Assembly: GCF_000720765.1 (NCBI RefSeq)
Contig: NZ_JODC01000018.1
Coordinates: forward strand, 139,420 to 203,419
Source: Streptomyces sp. NRRL S-646
GTDB taxonomy: Bacteria; Actinomycetota; Actinomycetes; Streptomycetales; Streptomycetaceae
Reading direction: 5' to 3'
DNA length: 64,000 nucleotides
The notes below the pieces were generated by a model. The model made no database searches. It was not told where the DNA came from and worked only from the letters and a program-made list of their open reading frames with translations. Shown in pieces: positions 23,497 to 32,533 of this stretch (the first letter of the stretch is position 1; the number at the start of each line of letters is the position of its first letter). The translations under genes and the position numbers were made by a program.

Positions 23497-24270
23497 ATGG
23501 CACCCGCACCGTCCGCCGCCTCCCGCATCGCCGTCGTGACCGGTGCGAGCAGCGGAATCGGCGCCGCCACGGCCCGGCAGCTCGCCGCGGCCGGCTACCG
23601 GGTCGTCCTCACCGCCCGCCGCAAGGACCGTATCGAGGCGCTGGCGGAAGAGATCAACGCGGCGGGCCACCAGGCCACGGCGTACCAGCTCGACGTCACC
23701 GACCGCACGGCCGTGGACGAGTTCGCCACCGCCTTCAAGACGATCGGCGTCCTGGTCAACAACGCGGGCGGCGCACTCGGCGCCGACCCCGTCGCCACCG
23801 GCGACCCGGCCGACTGGCGCGCCATGTACGAGACGAACGTCATCGGCACCCTGAACATCACCCAGGCCCTGCTCCCGAAGCTGGTCGCAAGCGGCGACGG
23901 CACGGTCGTCGTGCTCTCCTCCACCGCCGGCCTCGGCACCTACGAGGGCGGCGCGGGCTATGTCGCCGCCAAGCACGGCGAGCACGTCCTCGCCGAGACC
24001 CTCCGCCTCGAAATCGTCGGCCAGCCGGTCCGCGTCATCGAGATCGCCCCCGGCATGGTCAAGACCGACGAGTTCGCCCTCACCCGCTTCGGCGGCGACC
24101 AGGAGAAGGCCACGAAGGTCTACGAGGGCGTGGCCGAACCCCTCACGGCCGACGACGTCGCGGACACCATCACCTGGGCCGTCACCCGCCCCCACCACGT
24201 CAACGTCGACCTCCTGGTCCTGCGCCCGCGCGCCCAGGCGTCGAACACGAAGGTCCACAGGGAACTGTGA
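23497..24270 (+). CDS. Short-chain dehydrogenase/reductase
   Basis: 257 aa, ATG 23497 after CCAGGAG. Classical SDR: cofactor loop TGASSGIGAA (about 15-24), basic residues after the second strand (TARRKDR) indicating NADP, NNAGG, catalytic Ser in VVLSSTAG and YVAAK with the catalytic Tyr and Lys. It resembles the YdfG/serine dehydrogenase-type group, but the substrate cannot be read. Its stop overlaps the start of a 50-aa membrane microprotein (TGATG), so they are co-translated. Confidence 0.9.
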   Translation: MAPAPSAASRIAVVTGASSGIGAATARQLAAAGYRVVLTARRKDRIEALAEEINAAGHQATAYQLDVTDRTAVDEFATAFKTIGVLVNNAGGALGADPVATGDPADWRAMYETNVIGTLNITQALLPKLVASGDGTVVVLSSTAGLGTYEGGAGYVAAKHGEHVLAETLRLEIVGQPVRVIEIAPGMVKTDEFALTRFGGDQEKATKVYEGVAEPLTADDVADTITWAVTRPHHVNVDLLVLRPRAQASNTKVHREL

Positions 24271-24422
24271 TGACGGATGACGCCCAGCGGGAGGCCGAAC
24301 AGCAACGCCTGCAGCTGGAGAAGAAACGCGAACGCTACGTGTGGTACTACCTCGCGTACTTCCTCTTCGGCATCCACATCGTGGCCTTCGTGATGATCTA
24401 CGCGGTACTGCACGCGAAGTAG
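24270..24422 (+). CDS. 50-aa DUF6126-type membrane microprotein
   Basis: The ATG shares its A with the SDR stop codon. The N-terminal half is a charged helix (DDAQREAEQQRLQLEKKRER) and the C-terminal half a single hydrophobic span (VWYYLAYFLFGIHIVAFVMI...). It fits DUF6126 as I remember it. The translational coupling suggests that it tethers or partners the SDR at the membrane. Confidence 0.75.
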   Translation: MTDDAQREAEQQRLQLEKKRERYVWYYLAYFLFGIHIVAFVMIYAVLHAK

Positions 24423-24449
24423 ACGTACAGCAACGTAGAGTCACAGCCT

Positions 24450-25715
24450 GTGGACAGACACATACCTTTCGACGGGCTGCACAACTTCCGTGACCTGGGC
24501 GGCTATTCGACCCCCGACGGCCACCGGATCCGCCCCGGACGCCTGTACCGGGCCGACTCGCTGGGCAAGCTGCGGCAGGGCACGGAGGACTGGTCCCACT
24601 TCCTCGCCCTCGGCATCCGCACGGTCATCGACCTCCGCCACCCCTGGGAGGCCGACGCCCGCGGGCGTGTCCCGGCCGCCCCCTCCTTCACGTACCACAA
24701 CCTCAGCATCGAACACCGCGCCTACGACCAGGCCGTCCAGGCCCCCGGCCTCGACCCCGGGCCGTACCTGGCGGAGCGCTACATGGAGGTGGCGGAGGAC
24801 GGCGTGAAGGAGATCCGCCGGGCCCTGGAACTGGTGGCGGAGGCAGCGGAGTCGGCAGAGCCTCTTGTCTTCCACTGCGCCTCGGGCAAGGACCGCACGG
24901 GCCAACTGGCCGCGCTGATCCTGACGTTGCTGGGCATCCCGGAAACGACCATCATCGAGGACTACAGCCTCACCGAACTGGCCACACCCGGCATCCTGGC
25001 CAGCTGGAAGTCGAGGAACGACGGCCGCGAACCGACCTGGCCGGGCTTCGGCCGGGCCCCGCAGACGGTGATGCGCACCTTCCTCGCAGCCATGAAGGCG
25101 CGCTACGGCTCGATCGAGGACTACGTGGCACGGGAACTGTCCCTGGACGCAGAAGCCTTGGCGACAACCCTCCGCACAGCCCTCCTGGAACCCCGCCCCA
25201 CCACCTGGCCACCCCTGACCCTCCGCAAGGCGACCCCACCCGACGCCCCCACCCTCGTCCGCCTCCGCGACACGGCCGCGCTCTGGCAGCAGGCGCAAGG
25301 CATCGACCAATGGAAGCCGGGCGAAAAGGACGAGAGCCACTTCCGCACCCGCATGGAACAGGGCGAGGTCTGGCTGGCCCACGCAGGCCCCCACCTCGCC
25401 GGCGCCTGGGAACTCTGGTGGGACGACCCGGCAGCCTGGGGCCCCCGCCCCGCCGACGCGGGCTACATCCACCGCCTGATGACGACCCCGCACACGGCTC
25501 CGCCCGGAACAGGCCGCCGAATGCTGGCGGAGGCAGAGTCCCGCATCGCCGCCACAGGCCGCCCATACGCCCGCCTCGACTGCCTGGCCTCCAACCCGCG
25601 CCTGCGCACGTACTACGAGTCGGCGGGCTACACGGTGGTCGGCGAACAGCGGGTAAAGGACGGCGGGTTGGGCAGCCCCTACGCGGTGACGCTGCTGGAG
25701 AAACGGCTCCATTGA
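24450..25715 (+). CDS. Tyrosine phosphatase fused to a GNAT acetyltransferase
   Basis: 421 aa. Residues 1-250 form an MptpB-like protein tyrosine/phosphoinositide phosphatase: FDGLHNFRDLGGYSTPDG at the start and the catalytic loop HCASGKDRTG with Cys143. Residues 256-421 form a GNAT domain (LRKATPPDAPTLVRLRD, GYIHRLMTTPHTAPPGTGRRML as the acetyl-CoA loop, LASNPRLRTYYESAGY). The two activities in one chain suggest that one protein or metabolite is both dephosphorylated and acetylated; this is inference. A bidirectional terminator follows. Confidence 0.9.
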   Translation: MDRHIPFDGLHNFRDLGGYSTPDGHRIRPGRLYRADSLGKLRQGTEDWSHFLALGIRTVIDLRHPWEADARGRVPAAPSFTYHNLSIEHRAYDQAVQAPGLDPGPYLAERYMEVAEDGVKEIRRALELVAEAAESAEPLVFHCASGKDRTGQLAALILTLLGIPETTIIEDYSLTELATPGILASWKSRNDGREPTWPGFGRAPQTVMRTFLAAMKARYGSIEDYVARELSLDAEALATTLRTALLEPRPTTWPPLTLRKATPPDAPTLVRLRDTAALWQQAQGIDQWKPGEKDESHFRTRMEQGEVWLAHAGPHLAGAWELWWDDPAAWGPRPADAGYIHRLMTTPHTAPPGTGRRMLAEAESRIAATGRPYARLDCLASNPRLRTYYESAGYTVVGEQRVKDGGLGSPYAVTLLEKRLH

Positions 25716-25720
25716 CGGAA

Positions 25721-25750
25721 TGGGGCCCGAACCGGATGGTTCGGGCCCCA
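25721..25750. terminator. Bidirectional terminator
   Basis: Perfect 13-base arms tggggcccgaacc (25721-25733) and ggttcgggcccca (25738-25750) with a 4-base loop between two convergent genes. Confidence 0.85.
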
Positions 25751-25775
25751 TGGGCGCGCACAGCCTTCAGCCGTG

Positions 25776-26969
25776 TCAGCCCTTGACGCAAACAACCTGC
25801 TTCAGCTTCGCCACGACCTCTACGAGGTCCCGCTGCTGGTCAATGACCTGCTCGATCGGCTTGTATGCCCCCGGGATCTCGTCCACGACACCGGAGTCCT
25901 TACGGCACTCCACGCCCCGCGTCTGCTCCTCCAGGTCCTTCGTCGAGAACCGCCGCTTCGCCGCGTTGCGGCTCATGCGCCGACCCGCGCCGTGCGACGC
26001 CGAGTTGAAGGCCTTCTCGTTGCCGAGGCCCTTCACGATGTACGAGCCCGTGCCCATGGAACCGGGGATGATCCCGTACTCGCCGGAACCTGCGCGGATC
26101 GCGCCCTTGCGGGTGACGAGCAGGTCCATGCCCTCGTAGCGCTCTTCGGCAACGTAGTTGTGATGAGCACTGATCTCGGGCTCGAAGGTCGGCTTCGCCT
26201 TCCGGAACTCCTTGCGGATCACGTCCTTCAGGAGCGCCATCATCAGGGTGCGGTTGTACTTCGCGTACTCCTGCGCCCAGAAGAGGTCGTTCCGGTAGGC
26301 CGCCATCTGCGGGGTGTCCGCCACGAAGACAGCGAGGTCACGGTCGACCAGGCCCTGGTTGTGCGGGAGCTTCTGGGCCACGCCGATGTGGAACTCTGCG
26401 AGTTCCTTGCCGATGTTCCGCGATCCCGAGTGCAGCATCAACCAAACGGAACCGGTCGTATCTGTGCACACTTCGACGAAATGGTTGCCGCTTCCGAGCG
26501 TACCCATCTGCTTTTCAGCACGTTCATGACGGAATTTGACCGCTTCGGCGATCCCGTCGAACCGCCCCCAGAAGTCCTCCCACCCGGCCGTACCGAACCC
26601 GTGCAGCCGCCCGGGGTCCACGGGATCGTCATGCATCCCGCGCCCCACCGGAATAGCCTGCTCGATCTTCGACCGCAGCCGCGAAAGATCCCCCGGCAGA
26701 TCATTGGCGGTCAGCGATGTCTTGACGGCAGACATCCCGCAGCCGATGTCCACCCCCACCGCCGCAGGACACACAGCCCCCTGCATCGCGATGACGGACC
26801 CGACCGTCGCGCCCTTCCCGTAATGCACGTCCGGCATGACCGCCAGGCCCTTGATCCACGGCAGCGTCGCGACATTGCGGAGCTGCTGCAGGGCCACGTC
26901 CTCGACCGTCGTCGGGTCGGTCCACATGCGGATCGGGACCTTCGCGCCCGGCATCTCTACGTACGACAT
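25776..26969 (-). CDS. rtcB: RtcB-type RNA ligase
   Basis: 397 aa from ATG 26969. RtcB joins a 2',3'-cyclic or 3'-phosphate RNA end to a 5'-OH using GTP and Mn2+. Diagnostic metal ligands are visible: MPDVHYGKG, GVDIGCGM (Cys and Asp), LGSGNHFVEV, MLHSGSRNIG, and the guanylylated His in ASHGAGRRMSR. Length is typical of the bacterial group. No rtcA, archease or RNA-release gene lies next to it, so whether it serves tRNA or rRNA repair is open. Confidence 0.95.
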   Translation of the reverse strand: MSYVEMPGAKVPIRMWTDPTTVEDVALQQLRNVATLPWIKGLAVMPDVHYGKGATVGSVIAMQGAVCPAAVGVDIGCGMSAVKTSLTANDLPGDLSRLRSKIEQAIPVGRGMHDDPVDPGRLHGFGTAGWEDFWGRFDGIAEAVKFRHERAEKQMGTLGSGNHFVEVCTDTTGSVWLMLHSGSRNIGKELAEFHIGVAQKLPHNQGLVDRDLAVFVADTPQMAAYRNDLFWAQEYAKYNRTLMMALLKDVIRKEFRKAKPTFEPEISAHHNYVAEERYEGMDLLVTRKGAIRAGSGEYGIIPGSMGTGSYIVKGLGNEKAFNSASHGAGRRMSRNAAKRRFSTKDLEEQTRGVECRKDSGVVDEIPGAYKPIEQVIDQQRDLVEVVAKLKQVVCVKG

Positions 26970-27185
26970 ATCATCCTCATTCCCCCGAAAACATGACAGA
27001 AGTCTTAGACCGCAAAACCGGCGCCAAGGTCGATGAAAAAGGACAACGGACCGGCGTCCACGGCAGTGCGTGCGATACACATGGTGCCCAGGAGACGCCC
27101 CCGCGCGGCAAGCGATTAACCAGCGGGGACACTGGTAGACCCGGCCCAGGAACGGCCACAGAGCCACCGTCGAGAGGAGCCGACC

Positions 27186-28031
27186 GTGCAGCGGAAGGCG
27201 TACGTATCCGGCGTCGCCGCGTTCCTTGTGGCGCTGCTGGCAGGCTGCACAGGCGGTTCGGGCGGTGGCGGCGCGACGGATGACGCGAACCCGGGTGAGG
27301 CGGGTACGGCGAGTGTCGTGGCGCAGCCGGGGAAGTACCGCACGCTGCCGGGGCCGTGCAGTGCGGTGAGTCATGACACGTTGGACTCGCTGCTGCCGGG
27401 TATCAAGCAGATCGCGGATGCGGACCAGCAGGAGAAGGCCTACGAGGGTGACGCCGCGCTCGCGTTCGACAACGACCGCAAGGCGGGTTGTCGCTGGAAG
27501 GTGGACTCGACGGCGGCTTCCGACCGGTTGATGGTCGATTTCGAGCGGGTGGTCTCGTATGACAACTCGGTGAGCGACGACACCCAGGCGCAGGAGTTGT
27601 TCGCGGAGAAGGAGACGGCGGCCGACCTGCCCGAGCCGACGAGTTCGGACAGTGATTCCAGTTCCAGTTCCAGTTCCGGTTCCACTCCCAGCGCCAGTGC
27701 CAGTTCGAGTCCCACTGCCGGCGCCAGTTCCTCGGCTTCGGTCTCCCCTTCCGGCTCCGAGTCCGCCTCCTCGTCCGCGGCCCCGGCCAATCTCCAGCCC
27801 CGTACTCTCGACGATCTCGGTGACGAGGCGTTCTTGGACGACGCTCTGAGTGGCTCGGGTTCGACGGCCCGGCAGCGCACGGTGACTGTGGTGTTCCGCA
27901 CGTCCAACGTCATTGTGACCATCGAGTACGAGGAGCAGCCGGCTGCTGTCGGCGTTGTGCCCGACAGTGAGGAAATGCAGGACAGGGCCCGGAATCTGGC
28001 TGCGCAGCTGGCGGACACGCTGGGTGGTTAG
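27186..28031 (+). CDS. Lipoprotein with DUF3558-like domain
   Basis: 281 aa from GTG 27186 (GAGAGGAG upstream). Lipobox LLAGC at about 18-22, so a lipid-anchored protein on the outer membrane face. The core GKYRTLPGPCSAVSHDTLDSLLPG...GCRWKVDS...LMVDFERVVSYD resembles DUF3558 domains of actinobacteria, split by a 60-residue Ser-rich low-complexity stretch. A similar lipoprotein gene follows; the two look like an old duplication. Function unknown. Confidence 0.85.
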   Translation: MQRKAYVSGVAAFLVALLAGCTGGSGGGGATDDANPGEAGTASVVAQPGKYRTLPGPCSAVSHDTLDSLLPGIKQIADADQQEKAYEGDAALAFDNDRKAGCRWKVDSTAASDRLMVDFERVVSYDNSVSDDTQAQELFAEKETAADLPEPTSSDSDSSSSSSSGSTPSASASSSPTAGASSSASVSPSGSESASSSAAPANLQPRTLDDLGDEAFLDDALSGSGSTARQRTVTVVFRTSNVIVTIEYEEQPAAVGVVPDSEEMQDRARNLAAQLADTLGG

Positions 28032-28166
28032 GGGGCGTTCGGGTGCCTCGGGTGCCCCTTCGTAAAGCTGAAGAAGCGGAAGCACACAGTTTCCTCACCG
28101 CGTACGGTGGCTCCTCGGACCCGATCCGCCGACCTCAGGAACCACAGCGTCATGAGTGAAGGAACC

Positions 28167-29060
28167 ATGCAGCGACCAGCAGAGCGAGACCAGCGCGACC
28201 GGCGAGAGAAGCGAGTGAGGCGGTCAGGCCGTCTGCTTGCGGGCGCGGTCGCAGTCCCCGTGATGGTGTTCGCCGCCGGCTGCTCCTCGGACTCCGGCTC
28301 CGGTGACGGGGGGAGCAAGGCCGCGGGCGCCGGTGAGACGGCGGCGGCGACGGCGAGCACGGCGCCGACGGTGCAGGCGGCCGCGTACCGGAAGTTGCCG
28401 GATTCGTGTGGGGTGTTGTCGAAGAAGACGCTGACTTCGCTCGTACCGAAGGGCGTCAAGTCCGGCAAGGCGGGCAAGTCCGGCGATACGGCGACGCGGG
28501 CGAGCTGCTCGTGGAGCAGTCTGGACAACAACGGTGTGAAGGGCTCGCAGTTCCGCTGGCTGAATGTGTCGCTGCTGCGCTTCGAGTCGGATGCCACCCG
28601 TGGTGAGGGCGACCAGTTGGCGCATACGTACTTCGAGAAGCAGGTGACGGACGCCAAGGCGGCTCAGGGTGCGAAGAACCTGAAGTCGGAGCCGGTTGCC
28701 GGGACGGGCGCCGAGGCGACGCTGGTGCGCTACGACCTGAAGAAGAAGGAAGGCGCCTTCAAGCAGCAGACGGTGGTGACGCGCGTCGAGAACGTCGTGA
28801 TCACGCTGGACTACAACGGTGCTGGTCTGGCCGGTGAGAAGACTCCGAGCGCGGACGCGCTGGTGAAGGTCGCGGAGGCGGCGGCCAAGGAGGCGGTGGC
28901 CTCGGTGGCGGCGGCCAACGGCGATGGCGGCGCGGGCGCCGGCAGTGGTGCGGGCACGGCGAAGCCCTCGCCGTCCGAGTCGGCGTCGAGGTCGGCCTCC
29001 CCGTCTCCTTCGAAGTCCGCTTCGGCCTCTCCGTCCTCCTCAGCGTCCAAGAAGAGCTGA
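28167..29060 (+). CDS. DUF3558-family lipoprotein
   Basis: 297 aa from ATG 28167 with AAGGA 4 bases before; an in-frame ATG 15 bases upstream lacks this. A basic leader (RDRREKRVRRSGRLL) precedes lipobox FAAGC near residue 39. The domain has AAYRKLPDSCGVLSKKTLTSLVP...ASCSWSS...RWLNVSLLRFES, ending in FKQQTVVTRVENVVITLDYNG, then a Ser/Pro-rich C-terminal tail. Paralogue of the preceding lipoprotein (shared YRKLP/YRTLP-C and CSW/CRW core). Confidence 0.88.
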   Translation: MQRPAERDQRDRREKRVRRSGRLLAGAVAVPVMVFAAGCSSDSGSGDGGSKAAGAGETAAATASTAPTVQAAAYRKLPDSCGVLSKKTLTSLVPKGVKSGKAGKSGDTATRASCSWSSLDNNGVKGSQFRWLNVSLLRFESDATRGEGDQLAHTYFEKQVTDAKAAQGAKNLKSEPVAGTGAEATLVRYDLKKKEGAFKQQTVVTRVENVVITLDYNGAGLAGEKTPSADALVKVAEAAAKEAVASVAAANGDGGAGAGSGAGTAKPSPSESASRSASPSPSKSASASPSSSASKKS

Positions 29061-29227
29061 CTGTCACATCTGGGCTGCGTCTGGACGCCAACTCGCAGCT
29101 CAGCACCGCTTTTTGATGGAGTCCGGCCCCCTGCGGGGACCGGGCTCCACCCGTTCCGTTACCTCGTTCGGCGGACACATGTGCCACTCTGTTGCGCGCA
29201 ACAGCATGCAATGGGAGGGGAGTACGG

Positions 29228-30520
29228 GTGGCCGCGCCACTGCAGCTGACTCGGATGCACCGGATTCTCATCGGCGTGGTCGTGACCGGCGCCGTGATCA
29301 TCGCCGGCATCGGCTTCGCCGGTTCGTATGCCGCGGTCCGTGAGTTGGCCATCAAGAAGGGTTTCGGGAACTTCTCTTATGTCTTCCCGATAGGCATCGA
29401 CGCGGGTATCTGTGTCCTGCTGGCCCTGGATCTTCTCCTGACGTGGATCCGCATTCCCTTCCCGCTGCTGCGTCAGACGGCGTGGCTGCTGACGGCGGCG
29501 ACGATCGCGTTCAACGGTGCGGCGGCCTGGCCGGATCCGCTGGGTGTGGGGATGCACGCCGTCATCCCGGTGCTGTTCGTGGTCGCTGTCGAGGCCGCCC
29601 GGCACGCCATCGGCCGTATCGCGGACATCACGGCCGACAAGCACATGGAGGGTGTCCGTCTGACGCGGTGGATGCTCTCCCCGATCCCGACGTTCCTTCT
29701 GTGGCGGCGGATGAAGCTGTGGGAGCTGCGCTCCTACGAGCAGGTCATCAAGCTGGAGCAGGAGCGGCTCGTCTATCAGGCCCGGTTGCGTTCGCGCTTC
29801 GGCCGGGCGTGGCGGCGGAAGGCTCCGGTGGAGTCGCTGATGCCGCTCAGGCTGGCGCGGTACGGGGTTCCGTTGGCGCAGACGGCTCCGGAGGGGCTGG
29901 CGGCGGCGGGCATCGAGCCGGCCCTGCTGCCGCCGGCGCCGGAGCTCGCCCGTTCTGTGGAGAGCCGTCCCGCGGTGGCGGCGCCGGCTCCGCAGCCGGC
30001 GGAGCAGCGCGGCTATGTTCCCGAGGCGCCCGCGGCTCCCGAGGCGGCTGAGCCGGAGGTGAGCCCGTGGCTGCACGCCCGGCATCCGCAGCAGATCGAG
30101 TACCACGGGGGTTACGACCCTGCGTACGACCCGGAGCAGTACGCCCAGTGGTACGCGGAGCAGCAGCAGGCGGAGCAGTACCAGCAGGACGAGTACCAGC
30201 AGGAGCAGCTCCAGTACGAGGAAGGGCCCGCGCAGGAGCCCTCTCCGGAGGACACCGGCAGCTTCCCGATCCCGGTGAGTCCCGGCCGTACCCGTGAGCT
30301 GGGCGAGGGCGGTGGCCCTCCGGAGCCTGACGAGGACGCGTACTACCAGGTCTTCCGGGAGTCGATAAAGGGCGGTAACGGGGCGCCCACGCCCAGGGTG
30401 TTCATCGCCGACGTCGAGGCGACGTACGGCATCACGCTCCCCGAGGCCGAGGCCAAGCGCATGGTGAACCGTTTCTCGAACCGTCTCAATGCGGAGATGG
30501 CGGAGGAGCACATCGCATGA
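29228..30520 (+). CDS. DUF2637/SpdB-like membrane protein
   Basis: 430 aa from GTG 29228 (GGGAGGGGAG upstream). Four hydrophobic segments in residues 8-125 (LIGVVVTGAVIIAGIGFAGS, VFPIGIDAGICVLLALDLLL, LTAATIAFNGAAAW, HAVIPVLFVVAVEAAR) match DUF2637, shared with plasmid-spread proteins SpdB. The rest is cytoplasmic: a basic helical region, a Gln/Glu/Tyr-rich linker and a C-terminal helix-turn-helix-like block (VFIADVEATYGITLPEAEAK). Chromosomal copies of this kind are conserved in Streptomyces; the role is unknown. Confidence 0.8.
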   Translation: MAAPLQLTRMHRILIGVVVTGAVIIAGIGFAGSYAAVRELAIKKGFGNFSYVFPIGIDAGICVLLALDLLLTWIRIPFPLLRQTAWLLTAATIAFNGAAAWPDPLGVGMHAVIPVLFVVAVEAARHAIGRIADITADKHMEGVRLTRWMLSPIPTFLLWRRMKLWELRSYEQVIKLEQERLVYQARLRSRFGRAWRRKAPVESLMPLRLARYGVPLAQTAPEGLAAAGIEPALLPPAPELARSVESRPAVAAPAPQPAEQRGYVPEAPAAPEAAEPEVSPWLHARHPQQIEYHGGYDPAYDPEQYAQWYAEQQQAEQYQQDEYQQEQLQYEEGPAQEPSPEDTGSFPIPVSPGRTRELGEGGGPPEPDEDAYYQVFRESIKGGNGAPTPRVFIADVEATYGITLPEAEAKRMVNRFSNRLNAEMAEEHIA

Positions 30521-30521
30521 G

Positions 30522-30555
30522 AAAGCGCCCGGTGCCCCAGGGCACCGGGTGCTTT
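30522..30555. terminator. Bidirectional terminator
   Basis: AAAGCGCCCGGTGCC (30522-30536) pairs with GGCACCGGGTGCTTT (30541-30555) with one mismatch, between convergent genes. Confidence 0.85.
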
Positions 30556-30565
30556 GCTCACGGCG

Positions 30566-32314
30566 TCACTCCCCGAGCAGGGCCCGTACCCGCTCCTGTC
30601 CCACGGCGAGCAGCAGCGTGGGCAGTCGCGGACCGGTGTCGCGGCCGACCAGCAGGTGGTACAGCAGGGCGAAGAAGGTCCGCTGGGAGGTCTTGATCTC
30701 CGGCGGGAGTTCCTTGGGTGTGGCGTCGGCGGGGAATCCGGCCTGCACCTTGGGCACGCCGTAGACGAGGTGGGTGAGCCCGTCGAGCGACCAGTGGTCG
30801 GCGAGGCCTTCGGTCAGCAGCCGCAGGGACTGCTGGGAGGCCTCGTCGAGGGACTTGAGCAGTTCGGCGTCGGGTTCGTCGCGCACGATGGTCCGCTGGT
30901 CGGCGGGGACGTGCGTGTTGATCCAGGCTTCGGCCTTGTCGTAGCGCGGGCGGGCCTCGTCGAGCGAGCCGAGCGGGTTGGCGGGGTCCAGTTCGCTCAG
31001 GATCCGCAGGGCCTGGTCCTCGTGGCCGGCGGTGATGTCGGCGACGGACGCGAGTGTCCGGTACGGCAGCGGGCGCGGCGTCTTCGGCAGTTCGCCGCCG
31101 GCGGTGCGCACGGCGCGCGAGTGGGCCGCGACGTCCGCCGGGAGGGCCGAGCCGTCGGTGACCTTGGCGTCGAGCTTGTCCCACTCGTCGTAGAGGCGCT
31201 GGATCTCCTGGTCGAAGGCGATCTTGAAGGACTGGTTGGGGCGGCGGCGGGCGTACAGCCAGCGCAGGAGCTGCGGTTCCATGATCTTCAGGGCGTCGCC
31301 GGGGGTGGGTACGCCGCCGCGCGAGGAGGACATCTTCGCCATGCCGCTGATGCCCACGAAGGCGTACATCGGGCCGATGGGCTGCTTGCCGCCGAAGATC
31401 CCGACGATCTGGCCGCCGACCTGGAAGCTCGACCCCGGGGAGGAGTGGTCGACACCGCTCGGCTCGAAGATCACGCCCTCATAGGCCCAGCGCATGGGCC
31501 AGTCGACCTTCCAGACCAGCTTGCCGCGGTTGAACTCGTTGAGCCGGACGGTCTCGGAGAAGCCGCACGCCGTGCAGGCGTAGGTCAGCTCGGTCGTGGC
31601 GTCGTCGTAGGAGGTGACCGTGGTCAGGTCCTTCTCGCAGTTGCCGCAGTACGGCTTGTACGGGAAGTAGCCGGCGGTGCCGGACGAGCCGTCGTCCTCG
31701 TTCGCCGCGCCGGAGCCCTCGGCGGCCTCCAGCTCGGCCTCGTCGACCGGCTTCTGCCCTTGCTTCTGCTTGGCCGGGGCCTTCTTGGTGCGGTACTGGT
31801 CGAGGATCGCGTCGATGTCGGCGCGGTGCGCGACGGCGTGCAGGATCTGCTCGCGGTACACGCCGGAGGTGTACTGAGCGGTCTGGCTGATCCCGTCGAA
31901 CTCCACGCCCAGCTCGGCGAGCGACTCGACCATGGCGGCCTTGAAGTGCTCGGCCCAGTTGGGGTACGCGGACCCCTTCGGGGCGGGCACGGACGTCAGC
32001 GGCTTGCCGATGTGCTCGGCCCAGGCGTCCTTGTCGACCCCGGGGATGCCTTCGGGCACCTTGCGGTAGCGGTCGTAGTCGTCCCAGGAGATGAGGTGGC
32101 GGACCTGGTGTCCGCGGCGGCGGATCTCGTCGGCGACGAGGTGCGGGGTCATGACCTCGCGCAGGTTGCCGAGGTGGATCGGGCCGGAGGGGGACAGGCC
32201 GGACGCGACGACGACAGGTTTGCCGGGTGCCCGGCGCTCCGACTCCTCGATGACGTCATCCGCGAAACGGGAGACCCAGTCGGCGGTCTCGGTGCTCTGA
32301 GCCACGATCGGCAC
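30566..32314 (-). CDS. lysS: Class I lysyl-tRNA synthetase
   Basis: 582 aa from GTG 32314 (AAGGA 3 bases before). A Rossmann-fold class I LysRS of the archaeal type: SGLSPSGPIHLGN (HIGH signature), KMSSSRGG (KMSKS loop) and a four-cysteine zinc site CGNCEKD...CTACGF. It charges tRNA-Lys. Actinobacteria may carry this enzyme besides a class II LysRS. Divergently oriented from argS across a 219-bp gap with a palindromic repeat. Confidence 0.95.
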   Translation of the reverse strand: MPIVAQSTETADWVSRFADDVIEESERRAPGKPVVVASGLSPSGPIHLGNLREVMTPHLVADEIRRRGHQVRHLISWDDYDRYRKVPEGIPGVDKDAWAEHIGKPLTSVPAPKGSAYPNWAEHFKAAMVESLAELGVEFDGISQTAQYTSGVYREQILHAVAHRADIDAILDQYRTKKAPAKQKQGQKPVDEAELEAAEGSGAANEDDGSSGTAGYFPYKPYCGNCEKDLTTVTSYDDATTELTYACTACGFSETVRLNEFNRGKLVWKVDWPMRWAYEGVIFEPSGVDHSSPGSSFQVGGQIVGIFGGKQPIGPMYAFVGISGMAKMSSSRGGVPTPGDALKIMEPQLLRWLYARRRPNQSFKIAFDQEIQRLYDEWDKLDAKVTDGSALPADVAAHSRAVRTAGGELPKTPRPLPYRTLASVADITAGHEDQALRILSELDPANPLGSLDEARPRYDKAEAWINTHVPADQRTIVRDEPDAELLKSLDEASQQSLRLLTEGLADHWSLDGLTHLVYGVPKVQAGFPADATPKELPPEIKTSQRTFFALLYHLLVGRDTGPRLPTLLLAVGQERVRALLGE

Positions 32315-32359
32315 GTCCTTCTTTCTCCGGGCAGCCAGTACGGTCAATTCGACTGCGCC

Positions 32360-32470
32360 CCCAGTCTAGGCGGCGAAGCCGCCTCCCTTAGGGGCGCGGG
32401 GCTGTGCTCATATGCGGCTCCGCCGCGGGGCGCGATCAACCCCCACCGGCCCGCGATCGAAAAAACCGCT
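32360..32470. repeat. Streptomyces intergenic palindromic repeat
   Basis: AGGCGGCGAAGCCGCCT at 32368-32384 is a near-perfect palindrome, followed by GGGGCGCGGGGCTGTGCTC and the GCGCGATCAACCCCCACCGG motif. This composite is a widespread intergenic repeat of Streptomyces, here in the lysS-argS promoter gap. Confidence 0.6.
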
Positions 32471-32533
32471 TCACCCCCCATGGGATACTGACCGTGTCTA
32501 TCAATCCCCACGAGGAGAACGGCACCCACTCCC

